DNA of 64,000 nucleotides from Dromaius novaehollandiae (GCF_036370855.1 NC_088132.1:67990841-68054840), one strand, 5' to 3'; positions 24,501 through 36,669 are shown, counted from the stretch's first letter. Numbers and translations: made by a program. The notes: generated from the sequence alone by a model not told the origin.

Positions 24501-27028
24501 AAAAAGCCCTACCGGACAAAGAAATGTATGTAGGGAAGTAGTATGTTGCTTTTGAAGCAATGGACAGGTGTACCTCTGGGAACAGTGGGAGAAAGAAACT
24601 GCAACTGAGGAAACGTGTATGGGATTTTATACGTTACACCACTTGTTGAGCAAGCTGTACTTTCTTTTGCTTAGTACCACTAGGAAACTGAGTAAATTAA
24701 GTAAACAAAGTAACATACTACTTTGCACAAACAGCCTTACAGTTTGTTTTTTAGATACAAGAGCAGCAGAACTGAGGCAAAGACAAAGGTGTAAGTGATC
24801 CTTTAACACTGCATTTGCCACTCCTGGTGTGAGAGAACTGTTACCAACTTGGATGAGTGGTGGGTTTTTTGAGTATGGTTTGATTAACATCAAAAAGTTA
24901 GGATGTATCACTTGATTTCTACAACAAAAGGTTCTTTTTCTCAGTTCTTTCCTACTGTTTGCATCATTACAGTTGTAGAAGTATATAGAAAGTATATACA
25001 CATATATAGAAGAACATATGCATGAGGAAAACAAGTCTTTTTGCTATTAAGCTTTACTTTTTCTAAAAAAAAAAAAAAAAAAAAAAGAAAAGAAAGTTAG
25101 CCTCTATGTGGGGAGCAACTCTTCTCTTCATAAACCATTAGAAGCCATTCCCCCATATAGAGTGGGGAAAACAGTTTCTTTTAGAAATGAAGATCAAAAA
25201 TTAAACAGCATATTTGTGGATTCTTTTTTTGGATGGTTTTTCTTCCTCATTCTCCCTTCTCCTCACGCTACAGTGTTTATGGGGGGGGGTCACTTTTTGG
25301 ATTCTTCTGTCTTAAATTCACGTTCTGGGGGCTCATTTTGCTATAGCAAATAGAGAAAAGGGAAGAGAGGTTTTACTACTTCTAATCTAAGCATTTTAAA
25401 CAAAGATTGGATGTTCAAGCAGGTTGCTTAATAGCAAGTGCGAGGTTGTGCTCAGCGAGCACATTCACTCCTGCAGGTAGTCCTTATGTTGGAAGAGCTT
25501 CCTTGCAGCAAGGACCACTGAAAGACCTTTCAAGAAAGGCAGCACACAAAGCAGGAAGCTTTTCGATGCTGCTGTTTATTCTGATGGTTCTCCAAAGTTT
25601 TCCAAAGGTGGAGAACTCAACAGTTCTGTGGATATTCTTGCAGTATTTATCTTGCTTCACAGCATTCATTACAAAATAAGACAGTGATCTAAATTATTTT
25701 ATGACACATATTGCTGAATCTAAAATGTATTACAGACTAGAATCAGCAGTGATTTTTTTTTTTTTAATGGAAGTGTTTTCTGATGTCTCAAAGTATCTAC
25801 AGATGTTAATCTGTAGCCAGATTAGGCTTTCTTATGAAATCTGAGTTTTGCTAAAAGCTTAGTATCCTACTGAAACAATAAATGCCTATTTTCTGATGTC
25901 TTTTCCCTTTAACAGATGCAGGTTTTTACCTGTTTGCTTTGCAGTATGTTTATTTTTAATCAAACCACCTTTGTGCTGTTATCTAAGGTCAAGGCAGGGC
26001 TGTAGTAGAAAACTGGGGATGTGAATTGAGTGTTGGTTAAGGTATTTGCTTTTAGCTTTACATTTTAGTCCTTTGTAGCATGAGACACCATTCTGAGCAT
26101 TTTCAATCATGTGACACTTAAGTACATTAGAAGTTGCTATTAACTTTGCTCACTATGGTGGCAAACTATTTTTTCCTAGTTTAACTCTTAACTCCTACTG
26201 TGCTATTGTTGGGCGATGAAATGCCTATTCTTAATGGGAAAGGCTTTCATCCATGGCAGTTCTAGGTTGTCTGCTGCTAGAGAGCTCTCCCGGCAGCAGT
26301 TCCAGCCTCACAGGTTTTACATACTAAAATTCAAGCTGGCTGTGTTAGATAATTCTTGGCTCCTCTGATACAGCTCCTCGTGAAATCCTCTGGCATATGC
26401 CTGGTGCTAGCTATGCTGACTGACGTGTTTCTAACAATTGCTAACCTATTCCTTATTCTCAGGTAAGCTGGTGGCCTGCAAAAATGTGGTCCACTTCTTC
26501 ATAGTATGAGCTTAAAGCAATTAGGATCTGATACTGTCGGTTCTTTTGAACAGGATTCAAAATGTTGCAGGATTTCTGAATTGACATGACTTGAGTAACT
26601 GTATGGTCAAATGCAGTACGTCTCCCACTGATGTGCAGACTCCGATTATGATGTGTTACAGTCTGCCACAATAAATCATTGCAATATTCAAAAAGACTGT
26701 TCAGTGTGTATGTTCTGTTGTAATGTGACTTGTCTCACAGTGTTATTAAATCACTGAAGAGTGTTGGGTTTTTTTAAGTCATGTTTAAAGAGTGGAGGGA
26801 AGTGCCTATTAACTTGGTAACATAAGCACTGGAAACAGAGCTACCATACTGCCAGCAGTCTAAAATAATCTACTTAAAAGATCTGTAACGTTACAAAACT
26901 GAAGAGATCTAGAAGATTGGCAGTTCCAACCTTCAGGTAGTCAGACAATGCATCTAAAGAGATTCTGTAACAATCTGTAACATATTAGGTTGATAACTTT
27001 TCTTCTTAGTTTTCTATAATTTGATTAA

Positions 27029-27067
<39 letters not shown>

Positions 27068-30000
27068 AATACATTGTGTTTAGTTGACAGGCTCAGTTTT
27101 AGAAGATGCTTGGAAAGAAAAAGGGAAGAATGAAATGGATGAAATGATTCAGAGAATTGAAAATGTTGTGTTGGATGCAAATTGCAGCAGGTGGGAAGAC
27201 TTTATGTTCAGCATTTTATTTTTTTATTAAACATCTTAACTTTTCATGAAAAGTAAGGTGATACTTTGTTCACTTCCGACCTATCAAAAAAAATTTTCAA
27301 TCAAATTTAAATCTATTAGTAGAGATACAGTCAGGATTTCTGACCTTTATGTCTTGAAATATCTCTTCAGTGCTTTAGAGTCTAAGAAATTATAAGTACC
27401 AAAAATACAATAATGGTGATGTGTGACAGTTTATACTTTTACATCTGAATTTAAATATGGTATGTATAAATCATAACCTGTAAGGACATAAAATTCATAT
27501 TTTTTTTCTGGAGAACAAATACCTTTGGCAGAATCTTACTACAGGCTGGAAAAAAATGTCTGGCTTGTATATTCTTCTGGATTGCAATCAGTTCTGTACA
27601 TAAGGCTATCTGATTCTGCTGTATTCCATCCTCAGGCTTCTTACAGACTTGTTAAAAACCTGTAGGGTGTTCAGACGCTGAGCATATCTCTTGCTTTATG
27701 CCTTATGGAGGGACACCAACAGTACCTGGTAGCATCTGTGGGCTGTAATTGAGCCACTCTGCAGGGAAGAAGAAGGTTCTGCTTCAAGAATCCAGAGAAC
27801 ACTGATGGCCTAAGCCACAATCCAAGACACAGAAGGACAAACTTATTTTAGTAAAAGAAAGAATTGAAGATATATATATATATGTTTTTGAGACTCACTG
27901 AACTTTTCTTCATGGACTTGCTTAAGAGGAAAAAGCAGTTTCTCTTACTGTAGGGAAGATGTCGAGATGGTATTTAATGCATTGGCATCGTTACCTTTTA
28001 TTGTTGGCTAAAGAATTTCATTGTGATGCAGAAGGCCAAAGTTAGGAGCATAGATTAGATGCTTAAACTAGTGTGAGAATATCAGTCTCTGTTGCTCCCC
28101 ACTACCATCCTTTATAAGAAAAGGGTCTGCTCCTCAGATTACTTGTGCTGCAGATTTGATAGCTTGATTTAAAAACTACAGCAATTTCTATTCTGTATGG
28201 GCTGCCTACATCACCAGAGAGGAAGTGGAAAGGGAAAGAAACTCAATCTTTCTTATATTTTATAATTGAGGAAATACATATAAAGCATCAAGACTCAGAC
28301 AAGAGAACTAACTCCATTTTCTGTAGACTGGACTAAACTTTGTCCTTTTGGAGCTTTTTTTTTTTTTTTTTAAAGTCACTGAAGGAAGAAAAATACAATA
28401 TCCTGATGACAAGATAATTATCACTCAACCTGGTTACGTATTTTTTTCTGTTGTCTCAGGGATATTATAAACTAGGATTCCATAGATAAAAAGCAAAGCC
28501 TTTTTGATGTTGATAAACTCATCACGTTCTGCTGTGAACACTGTTGTATTTTATCACTTAATGTAAATTCTTTTCATACAGTATTTTAATTGATGAGCCC
28601 CAAAGGTGACATTTTAAGAAAATACTTTCTCATTGTTGTGAAGGAAGAAGCTGTTGCTTAATGTGTTCAAACATGCTACAGTGACTGTGTGGAGATAAGG
28701 GAGGGTAGCATGAGAAAGATCTCCTCCTAAAAGACCAAAATGGTAATTTGTGTTAACTAAATAACATTTGGTAAAGTTAAATCTGGACATAACAGAAAAA
28801 TACATCACGTTCATGCTGTTCCAATCATGTTTCAAATCTTATAAACCTATTAATAAATCTTAAGGACTTTGTTTTTACTAACATATTCAGTGATACTGAC
28901 AGAAAATTAGGAAGGACATTTTGTTGCTTGCGGTTGTGTTATATAAAATATTTTCCATAACTGGGTGCACTTGTAATTTATTCTTATCATAAAATGTCTT
29001 TTGTTAAAAACACAACTTGGCAGGCTGGGATTTAACATTACAGTATAGTTATCATGCAAAGTAATTCTGACCTTGGGTAATGTAGCCATTGTAAGAAAGT
29101 ATTTTGGTTAGTTGGTCTCTTTAAACTGATTTATGACTGTAAATCTGCAGTAACAGGTTTAACAAGTGTTAAGCAATTTTGTTCTCTTACTGACATTTTT
29201 GCGGGGGGATTGTTTTTTTTTTCCCCCCTATTCTTTTGCATGAGTACGGTCCCTAAACGATTTTAGGGACTGATTTAACAAACCAGTTTTTGCAGGATAA
29301 GAGAGGTCTGATTTCTTGCTTAGCACAAAACATTCAAACTTCTGTGCTTTTCTCTATTTCAGAGACGTGAAACAGATGCTTCTGAAACTAGTAGAACTAC
29401 GATCAAGTAACTGGGGTAGAGTACATGCAACTTCTCCATATAGAGAAGCTACCCCTGAAAATGACCCAAACTATTTTATGGTAAGAATGTACTCAAACTT
29501 CAGTTCCTTAATATATTGTGGATTTAATTTGATCATAGACAATCACATTGCTGAAAACTACAAACAGTTATCTCTCTGAAAGCATATAATTTACTGTATA
29601 ACTTTATTCTTAGAATGAGCCAACATTTTACACTTCTGATGGTGTTCCTTTCACTGCAGCAGATCCAGGTATGTCTTAAGCTTAGTACACCTGTTTTCTC
29701 ACTCTTAAGAAAGTTGTAATTAAGTTTGTCCTGCTGAAGTACATGCAAAGTTCTTTTTAAAGTATCTGAAACCAATACAATTGAAAAGGCAAAATTATGT
29801 CTGAATTTCTGGCTTTAAAGTGTGTAATATATGCCCTGCTCTGGATTAAAATAATGTAAATGTTAGAGGATATGTACTTGACTTCACATAGTTCAGAAGG
29901 ATTTTGGCTATAAACCTCAGCACTTACTGCTGTTTCTTCAGGTAGTCAGAAATCTTGCAGTCTATTTTGGTTTGTCCATTGGTCATTAATGAAAGGGAGT

Positions 30001-32778
30001 TTGTTTCTTTGGTGGCTTCTTTGTTTTCTGTTGTCTGGGCAGAGCATGGCTTGACATCATTTGAGATAAACATGTGTGACTACCTTTACAGTTCTTTGGA
30101 AAATAGGTATCTTTCCTTATTCTTAGAGGTGATGATTGATGTCATAGGAAAACACTGTAGGAAAGAGGTTTTTCCTGTAATATGAGACCATAAATGACAT
30201 GAAACATTAAATAGCTTATTTTCAAACTGTATAGAGGAATGCTAATTTATATGATTAATCTTATTATATATCACTCGGTCTCATTTTTGCTATGCCAGAT
30301 TACCAAGAAAAATACCAAGAGCTGCTTGAAAGAGAGGATTTGTTTCCAGACTACGAAGAAAATGGAACAGATTTAACAGGGGCTGGAGATCCGTATGTTT
30401 CCTTTCAGAGCGATACTTTTTTAATACTAGTTATTTTTACTGCAGACTTAAGAACACAGTCTTGACAAAAATGTAAAGCTGTACAATGAAACTGTTTGCT
30501 TTTGCGTAGGTTGGTTTGTAATTATGCAAGTTGGAAAAAAATATTATATTTATCCAATTGAGAAAGGTGGTTATATTTCAGATATTTCTGCACATATGCA
30601 AGCATATTCTCATATGCATTAAAATTTTTTTTGCCTGAATGAAGCACCAGAGCTAGGAAGTGTCAGAAATGAAGCAACCTGAATTTATTTGATTTATATG
30701 CATACATCCTAGCTATAGGCGATCACAAAATTTTCAAAGCCTTTCAAGGGGAAGAGGAAAGGATTGTTAAGGATTCCAGTTTCTCTCCTCAGGATAGGTA
30801 ATATTCTCTGAATAAATGGCTATTCAGCATTCCTATAGAACAGGAAAAGCAACCTAATAGCAAAAGAGGAATCTGTAGATGGGAATATAATCTGACTTTT
30901 TGATACCAGTTTATAAGCGTTTAATAGGAAACTAGTAGAAGAAATTGGGTCCAGAATAAATTGAGCTTTGTACTTATGTCTTTGAAGGGTGGGGAGGATT
31001 CTCAGATCACGATTTGATAGTGAACTTCTGTACCTAAAAATATTTCCAGTGTTGTTCGTATAGATGGTAGAGTGCTGGCCTGAATCAGTATTTTTGGTAA
31101 TAAATTGGAAAACTTTTAGGTGGTACTTAGGCAAGAAGAGCTGCAGTAGCTTTGGAGGATTGGTTTAGACAGTAGAATGGCTCTGATAAATTAGAGATGT
31201 CATCAGAAATGAAGCAAGCTCATATTCAAAATAAATACCTATGTGAACTGCTGTGCCTAGAAAAGCAAATGAAATGCACAATGAAGATAGCAACTTAAAA
31301 AAAAAAAAAAAAAAAAAAAAAAACAGGAAATCTGAAGTGACATATGAAAGACGGTGAGCCAACCTTTATACAAGGTGACTGTGGACCCTTCTTTGTTAGC
31401 TTAAGAAAAGCTTAGATAAATGCATCCTGATGCTTTGTCAGCTGCATGACTCAGATCAGGAAGAAGGGTTCTATGTTTGCGTCCCTCCTCAAGCCTACAC
31501 TTCCACAAAAAAGGAGGAACGAATAAAATAAGTATGTAGACAAATTATTTTAATGCACAATGCCCCAGAAGAAAATATTTTCCTTATCAAACATTTCTGT
31601 GGCACTTATTGTGGTTGGACGTCAGATAGATAGATACTATTTTTGGCCTCAGTGCAGCTGAGACATGCCAATTCCCTTGTAATTCCCTGACTAAGGCACA
31701 GAGAGAGAAAGTAAACAGGGCACCTGAAACTAATACACGCTTTTTGAGAGTCAATAGCTGCAAAGTTTTTGAGGCAGGGCATGTTTTAGGGGCTTTTTTT
31801 GTTTCTCTGTTTTTCTGTTTAGAATTATATACCATATGTTCAAACTACAAATCCATTGTCCTAATTTATGGTGATGAACACTCCAGTTGGATGTACAGAA
31901 AACAAGCAACACTTAAGTTGCTTCCAGTAACTGTGGGAACAGGAGAAGCTGTTAAGTGATCACCATCCCTGCCCAGCTTTATTTTGAAACTCTGTAGTAG
32001 CTTCCATTCTCTGTAATACCGATTGTCAGTAACAGGACTGAGTCTTTTATCTGGTCTAAATATGACAGATGTTCTGTGAAATAAAGACTAGTTACCATAT
32101 AATAGAAGGTAATGCCATAATGCAGATGCAGAAGGGAAATTAATTAAGGTTGCCTTCTTTCATGGATCAGCAAATAGGAATACAGGTTGTCTATGTAAAG
32201 ATTTTTTTTTTTTTCCTGAATAGTGTGCAGATAAAACAGTTGATGCAGCATGTGCACTAGGAGGTTGACCAGGATGTTAACCAAACAGAAATTATGCCAA
32301 CATAATGCTTTTCGCACATAGATCAGTGCAGGCACATTACTGAAGTTTAGAAAGAAGTTACTTTGGATTGCATTATGAATTGCTTTTCTGTCATCCAAGA
32401 AACACTATTTCTGTCTTTTAACCTGCAGACAGCAGAAGATAGTCTTATAATGGCCACAAACACTGTAGCAATTAGTACGTTTGTGCTGCTTTGAGCTTTT
32501 TCTTTTTCTCCTGGTAGCCATGATTTTTTTTTTTTTTTTTTTAATTCCCCTTTTGGTCAGTGTCATGGTTGACTTATTTAAGAAGCTCTGCTTTATTCTT
32601 GGAAATTGCATAAAAACTTCACCTACTTGTTGTTTCTGAAAAAATCTGTACCTAAACTGATGTATTCTTTTGGGGATTTTGTAGGTATTTCGATGACATT
32701 GATGATGAGATGGATCCAGAAATTGAAGAAGCATATGAAAAATTCTGCCTAGAATCAGAACATAAGAGAAAACAGTGA
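9334..32778 (+). CDS. PAIP1: PAIP1, polyadenylate-binding protein-interacting protein 1 (11 coding exons, 478 aa)
   Basis: Cytoplasmic translation stimulator that bridges PABPC1 on the poly(A) tail to eIF4A/eIF3, favouring closed-loop mRNA. Coding exons: 9334-9592, 10781-10950, 15047-15235, 18832-18944, 20910-21021, 22311-22436, 27084-27190, 29363-29480, 29614-29668, 30299-30392, 32685-32778. They join in frame with no internal stop. The 478 codons compare with 479 residues in human as I recall it. Residues 1-86 are an Arg/Gly/Pro-rich tail with an RG repeat. A PAM2 motif (SKLSVNAPEFYPSGY) sits at about 124-138 and binds the PABP MLLE domain. The helical MIF4G domain spans roughly 157-375. 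The acidic C-terminus (about 439-478, with DDIDDEMDPEIEEAYEKF) is the PAM1 region. Met111 (MAKPQVAV) could start a shorter isoform. The start codon at 9334 was chosen because MSEGFDRAPGAGRG matches the family N-terminus. Confidence 0.96.
10781..10950 (+). CDS. PAIP1: PAIP1 coding exon 2 (PAM2 motif)
   Basis: Acceptor CTTTCCAG|AA, donor GCA|GTGAGT. Encodes residues 87-143, including the PAM2 motif with the hydrophobic and Phe-x-Pro residues that contact PABP, and internal Met111. Confidence 0.95.
11432..11458. repeat. Perfect 12-bp hairpin in PAIP1 intron 2
   Basis: CCTTTGGTGATA, a 3-nt loop (CAA), then TATCACCAAAGG. The arms are perfectly complementary. Function unknown. Confidence 0.7.
13315..13410 (-). 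mobile_element. CR1 LINE 3' fragment, decayed
   Basis: The segment reads GAATCATAGAAT, then a GGTTGGAAAGGATCT block, then GTCATCTCATCCAACCACC. This is the reverse complement of the 3' end of avian CR1 elements, whose ends carry ATTCTATG repeats. The match fades after about 13410. It lies in PAIP1 intron 2, antisense to the gene. It is the best single clue that the genome is avian or reptilian. Confidence 0.75.
15047..15235 (+). CDS. PAIP1: PAIP1 coding exon 3 (start of MIF4G)
   Basis: Acceptor CTGCCCTAG|GAG, donor CAG|GTAGCC, in phase 0. Encodes residues 144-206 with LTEYVQDFLNHLTEQPG and the first MIF4G helices. Confidence 0.96.
17254..17267 (+). repeat. G14 homopolymer in PAIP1 intron 3
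   Basis: Fourteen G preceded by a T run in the PAIP1 sense strand. Such a run can form G-quadruplex in the transcript and is prone to length error in assemblies. Confidence 0.8.
18832..18944 (+). CDS. PAIP1: PAIP1 coding exon 4
   Basis: Encodes residues 207-243 plus two nucleotides (ATSVPNFSYMGARLCNYL onward), MIF4G core. The acceptor (TTTTGGAAG|GCC) has a weak pyrimidine tract. The donor is CAAAG|GTCAGT. Confidence 0.94.
20910..21021 (+). CDS. PAIP1: PAIP1 coding exon 5
   Basis: Acceptor ATGTTTCAG|G completes the Arg244 codon; donor GAG|GTAAGA. Encodes RTEYENRDQAAKGDETTRK and the FVLFLAELYLNLE helix of MIF4G. Confidence 0.95.
22311..22436 (+). CDS. PAIP1: PAIP1 coding exon 6
   Basis: Acceptor CTTCTGCAG|ATT, donor AAG|GTGAGA, phase 0. 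Encodes residues 282-323 (IKGTKGQVTRAEVLQAGL onward) of MIF4G. Confidence 0.95.
24133..24156. repeat. 10-bp hairpin with paired TAATTA motifs, PAIP1 intron 6
   Basis: TTTCTAATTA, GGGA, TAATTAGAAA. Each arm holds TAATTA, the homeodomain core, in inverted orientation. Confidence 0.6.
25065..25086 (+). repeat. A22 run in PAIP1 intron 6
   Basis: Uninterrupted A run followed by GAAAAGAAAG. It could be the tail of an old retrocopy, but the sequence before it is not recognisable. Confidence 0.7.
27033..27064 (+). repeat. T32 run at the PAIP1 exon 7 acceptor
   Basis: A 32-nt pure T tract ends 19 nt before the exon 7 acceptor and doubles as its polypyrimidine tract. TACTAAT, a good branch-point word, follows directly. 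Confidence 0.8.
27084..27190 (+). CDS. PAIP1: PAIP1 coding exon 7
   Basis: Encodes residues 324-358 plus two nucleotides (LTGSVLEDAWKEKGK onward). The acceptor AG lies 19 nt after a 32-nt pure T run. The donor (AGCAG|GTGGGA) is weaker than its neighbours. Confidence 0.94.
29363..29480 (+). CDS. PAIP1: PAIP1 coding exon 8
   Basis: Acceptor TCTATTTCAG|A, donor ATG|GTAAGA. Encodes the end of MIF4G, including DVKQMLLKLVELRSSNWGRV, and the start of the linker. Confidence 0.95.
29614..29668 (+). CDS. PAIP1: PAIP1 coding exon 9
   Basis: Short 55-nt exon encoding NEPTFYTSDGVPFTAADP plus one nucleotide. Acceptor TTATTCTTAG|AAT, donor CCAG|GTATGT. Confidence 0.94.
30299..30392 (+). CDS. PAIP1: PAIP1 coding exon 10
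   Basis: Acceptor TATGCCAG|AT, donor ATCC|GTATGT. Encodes YQEKYQELLEREDLFPDYEE and beyond, the start of the acidic C-terminal PABP-binding region. Confidence 0.94.
31297..31323 (+). repeat. A27 run in PAIP1 intron 10
   Basis: Uninterrupted A run. About 700 bp before it read as unique sequence without a recognisable gene. A retrotransposed origin is possible but unsupported. Confidence 0.7.
32685..32778 (+). CDS. PAIP1: PAIP1 last coding exon
   Basis: Acceptor GATTTTGTAG|G. Encodes residues 449-478, strongly acidic and ending ESEHKRKQ before the TGA at 32776-32778. Confidence 0.95.
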
Positions 32779-33024
32779 GATGCTACACATAAATGTTAGT
32801 TTATTAAAGCAGTTTAGGTATGATTAGAATACAGGGGAACAGAGAATTGTAACATTTGTACCAAAATAAGGAAGCTGAGTTTCTTCAAGTACTAACGTTA
32901 CACAATTTTCATTTTGTTAAACAGAATCTGCCAAAAATTGTAAACTTATGCCCTGTAACTTAAAATATTGTGTATATATCATAGTTTATTTTATGTACAG
33001 GTAAATGAACAATGTTTTGGCTGC

Positions 33025-33061
33025 AATAAAATCGATTTAAAAATATTAAAATGGAAATAAA
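33025..33061 (+). terminator. PAIP1: PAIP1 poly(A) signals (proximal pair)
   Basis: AATAAA at 33025-33030 and again at 33056-33061, about 250-280 nt after the stop codon, define a short 3' UTR. Several G runs follow at 33201-33282, which could promote termination. Confidence 0.6.
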
Positions 33062-34094
33062 ACTTAACTAACTGGGAACGGTCCCATTAAATTTCTCATG
33101 GGGTAGAAAGGGGATAAATAACTTGATCTAAATTTAATTGCTTGCTTGTTTTAGTATACCTTAGAACTTATTTATCCTTTTCTTCATATGCAAGATATCC
33201 GGGTTTTGGTTGGGTTTTGGTTGGGTTTTTTTTCCTTGTTTGGTTGCTCTTTTGTTGTTTGGGGTTTTTTGAGGGGGGGGGTGTTTGTTTTTTTGCTAAG
33301 CAGAGTATTAGCTGAATATGGATTATCCTTTCTGTATGTCACAATCATGACAAATGGTTTGTTAAGATTTTTTTCCCTCCCTTCTCCCCTTTGCAAAACA
33401 CATGGGTGAGGTCTAGACTTTTTTTACTGGAACAAACATTTAATATATTGATACTGTGAAGAAGCAAGCAGTATTTTGGAAGTCAGGTGCTTTCAAGACC
33501 TTTGGTTCAGCTATTTTCAACTTTTACAAGCAAAAACTCTCCTTTAAATAGTTTGCTGTGTTCTTCAAGGCTACATGAGTATAGTTATGTTTTAACCATG
33601 CTCCTCATGAGTATGTGCAGTTCTTAATATATTTTTCTGAATGTATCTAACATGTCTAACCTTCTCGCAACCTTTGTAATTTTCTCCAGTCTTCTAATTT
33701 TATATAATTTGTCATAATTTTGTAGCTTGTGTACCCTCAATCATTTATTTCATAAATGTTAACATTTTGAAGCCAGCTGCTCCTTTTTGACCCAAAATAA
33801 TCATGTTAATTTTTCTTGGATACTCCACTGTTGTTGCTGATTTTAGTTGTACTGCTTCCTGTCATTTGTTATTGGTTAGACAAAGTAGAACCCCTTTACG
33901 GAAAAAAAATGGACAAATATCCCCAAAAGTCGCTACTGTAAAGAACACATGTTGTAAATATGCATGTAAATAATTCTGTTAATATTTCACTGTAATACGT
34001 TTGGTTAATTAACTTGTGCGTCTGCTAATACAGTAAGCACTGACTGTTTTCTGGATGTTTATTTAACATATTCATTTAGGTCTGAGTTTTGGAA

Positions 34095-34100
34095 AATAAA
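34095..34100 (+). terminator. PAIP1: Distal PAIP1 poly(A) signal candidate
   Basis: AATAAA about 1.3 kb after the stop codon, followed by a T/G-rich stretch. It may define a long 3' UTR isoform. Which site is used cannot be told from sequence. Confidence 0.4.
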
Positions 34101-36007
34101 AATTAACTAGCTTTGTTTCCTTTGGTATATTTCCACTGTATTTTGTCTTTTTGTTTAAAAAAAACAAAAAACAAAAATGTTCAATTTTGTTCCTTCTTTC
34201 TCCTTCCATTTTTCTCTTCCCCTAACACCTCATTGTCTTTTCTTTAAGTACACAGTTGCAGAGATTATTTCTATGAATTTTCTTTTTCTAATTTGTATTA
34301 AAAGGACAATATACTCATAAGTACTATATAAACATTTCAAAGCCACTAGACAAATATCCAGAAACTAGGTAACTGTAAATTAAATTGCATGATTTTCAGG
34401 CAAAAGTACTTCACAGACACATTCTCTCACATATAGTTGAGAATATTTTTCTTAAAAACATGTAATCCAAATGTAGGTTAGATTTCTTGGTAACTTTACA
34501 CGCAGATGCTCTGTGGAAAATACATTAATGAAAACAATACGACCAAGGAACGAGGATTAAAATATGCATTATAGTGAGATAATAGCGTCTTCAAGGGACT
34601 CTGCCTTGTGTTTAGTTTTGTGTCTTTTGTGCAGTGTTTTTTTGTGAAAAGTAGCTGTCTGAATCTAGATGTGTGCATTCTGTCAGAGAATATGTATTAG
34701 ATGTAGATGTAAATATAAAATAAGATATGCTATAAGTCACCCTGTATGATGTGCAATTTCCTTATTGGGAATTGTATATTTAAAGCAGTTTAGATCAAGG
34801 TTTGCAAATTAAGTCCCACTCTATGAACTTTATTTCTGCAGGAGGAAAAAGGCTTAAGTTCAAGATAGTGGAGAGGTTTAATTTGTCTTACATGTGTATA
34901 TACATGGAGGTTTGTAAGACCTTTAGGCCTGTATTGCTCTAGGAAAAATTTCGCAGGGCATCTGTTTTTAACTCTGTCCTACCTAGTAAAGAAGACAGGA
35001 TAATCTTTGCCTTAAACATCTAACAGTCTTCACTGCTTGTCTTAAATCTCACAGGGTTCTAATACAAATTAATGATGGTGAAATGAGATATGTGAGAGCG
35101 AAAGAAAGAAGCAGGTCTTGCGCTATAACAGTCACCACTCACCGTTTGTCTGCCTCCTTTTAACAGGCATTAGTTCTTCTGTGTGTCATAGAGGTGAGTC
35201 TTGAGGGGTTTAAAGATGATTTTTACCTACTACTTCAGTATTTACAAATTTGAAGTGCGCTGTGCAAACATGCTTTTCATCAAAAAAGTTTTATTTTTAT
35301 TGTGGCATAATGGGAAGCTAATTAAGGCATAGAAGCACAGAAAGAACACTTTGGGGGAGAGGAGAAGCTGTCATTAAGTGCCGGTTCTGAAGAGAAACAT
35401 ATGCTGTGTTAGATTTCTTACACCTAACTACATAGTTTTAACTTTACACATCACAAAAACCTTGCACAGTTTTGCAACCTTGCCAAATCAATTGTGACTT
35501 AACAAAAATATGTTCAGTATTTGCAAACCACAGTTTTTTTCTGCTAAGAACTAATTGCTGCCGGACTAAGTCTTTCGTATTATAAATACAAACACTAGGT
35601 TTTTTGAGTGTTGGGTTTAAATGTAATTGTAGTACTACACAAAGAAGCAAGACTGGCTCAGCTACATCAGGTATCGCAAGCTAGGCATAGTTAAGATTTT
35701 TTTTTTTAAGACATAAATCCATTATGGTACTGACTTTCAATGACATCGTATAACAAATTCTGTCGTAATCTTTATTTCTCTCAGGGCCGATATTTCCTCA
35801 TCATCATCATGTCCTTGCACAGAACTCACTTATTCTATTAGCTTGTTATGATAGCTTGTTTGCAACTCTTCCTCTCCTTGAATCAATTATACTTCTAATT
35901 ATCCAGTTTGTTCTTGTAGATCCTACTAGTTGATACCAAACAGAAAAGTGTCACGCCAGCCAAAAGTTAAGTATGCAAATTTGTACTTCATTAATTGCTG
36001 TATTTGC

Positions 36008-36055
36008 CACCTCCCTCAAGCACAGAGATCACCTACTTTTAGCTTGAGGGAGGTG
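36008..36055. repeat. 14-bp perfect inverted repeat with nested alternative pairing
   Basis: CACCTCCCTCAAGC (36008-36021) and GCTTGAGGGAGGTG (36042-36055) are perfect complements around a 20-nt loop. The loop begins ACAGAG and contains TCACCT. These can instead pair with AGGTGA and CTCTGT at 36051-36067, giving a mutually exclusive second hairpin. Confidence 0.75.
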
Positions 36056-36669
36056 ACCTACCTCTGTACTTCCTAAGCTCAGGGTTGTAACCCTAAGAGT
36101 GACATTGCCAGCAAAAAAACAATACATCTTCCATGGCTTGCTTCATCAATAAACAAGAAATCAAAATTTACAAAGCAGGAAAGAACCATTATTTCTACTT
36201 TTTATAGGTAAAATACAAATAATTTAATACTTGCCCACAAGAAGAATCTGCACGTTCTGAATCCTATTCTAAATTTTTAGACCCTAAGTTTTAAAGACCC
36301 TTAAAAAAGATCCTACATTTTTAGACTTGTGCTTGTTTAAGACCAAATATCTTTACATTGCTAGGTTTTCTTTCAATAAAAGTTCTATAAACAGGCTTTA
36401 TAATCCAAAAAATGTACTTTGAAACTTGCTTTGGACAAGTACAATGCAGTATAATAACCATTACAAAGGGAATTAGAAATTGAACGTTACTATTTTAATG
36501 CATATTTGTGTCTGCAGCCACTTTGCTAGATGTTGATCTACCCTCTGAACTGCTTTATCAGCAAATTAGAAAACAGAAATTTGTACCAAATTCACTTCTT
36601 CCACATTTCCATGCTGCTCTAAGAAACCCATGCTTCCAGAGGTAAGGAAGGATGTTTTTAAGGGTAGAT

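Noticed and set aside
30600-31323. Possible processed retrocopy ending in the A27 run
   Set aside because: No recognisable parent gene or flanking target-site duplication.
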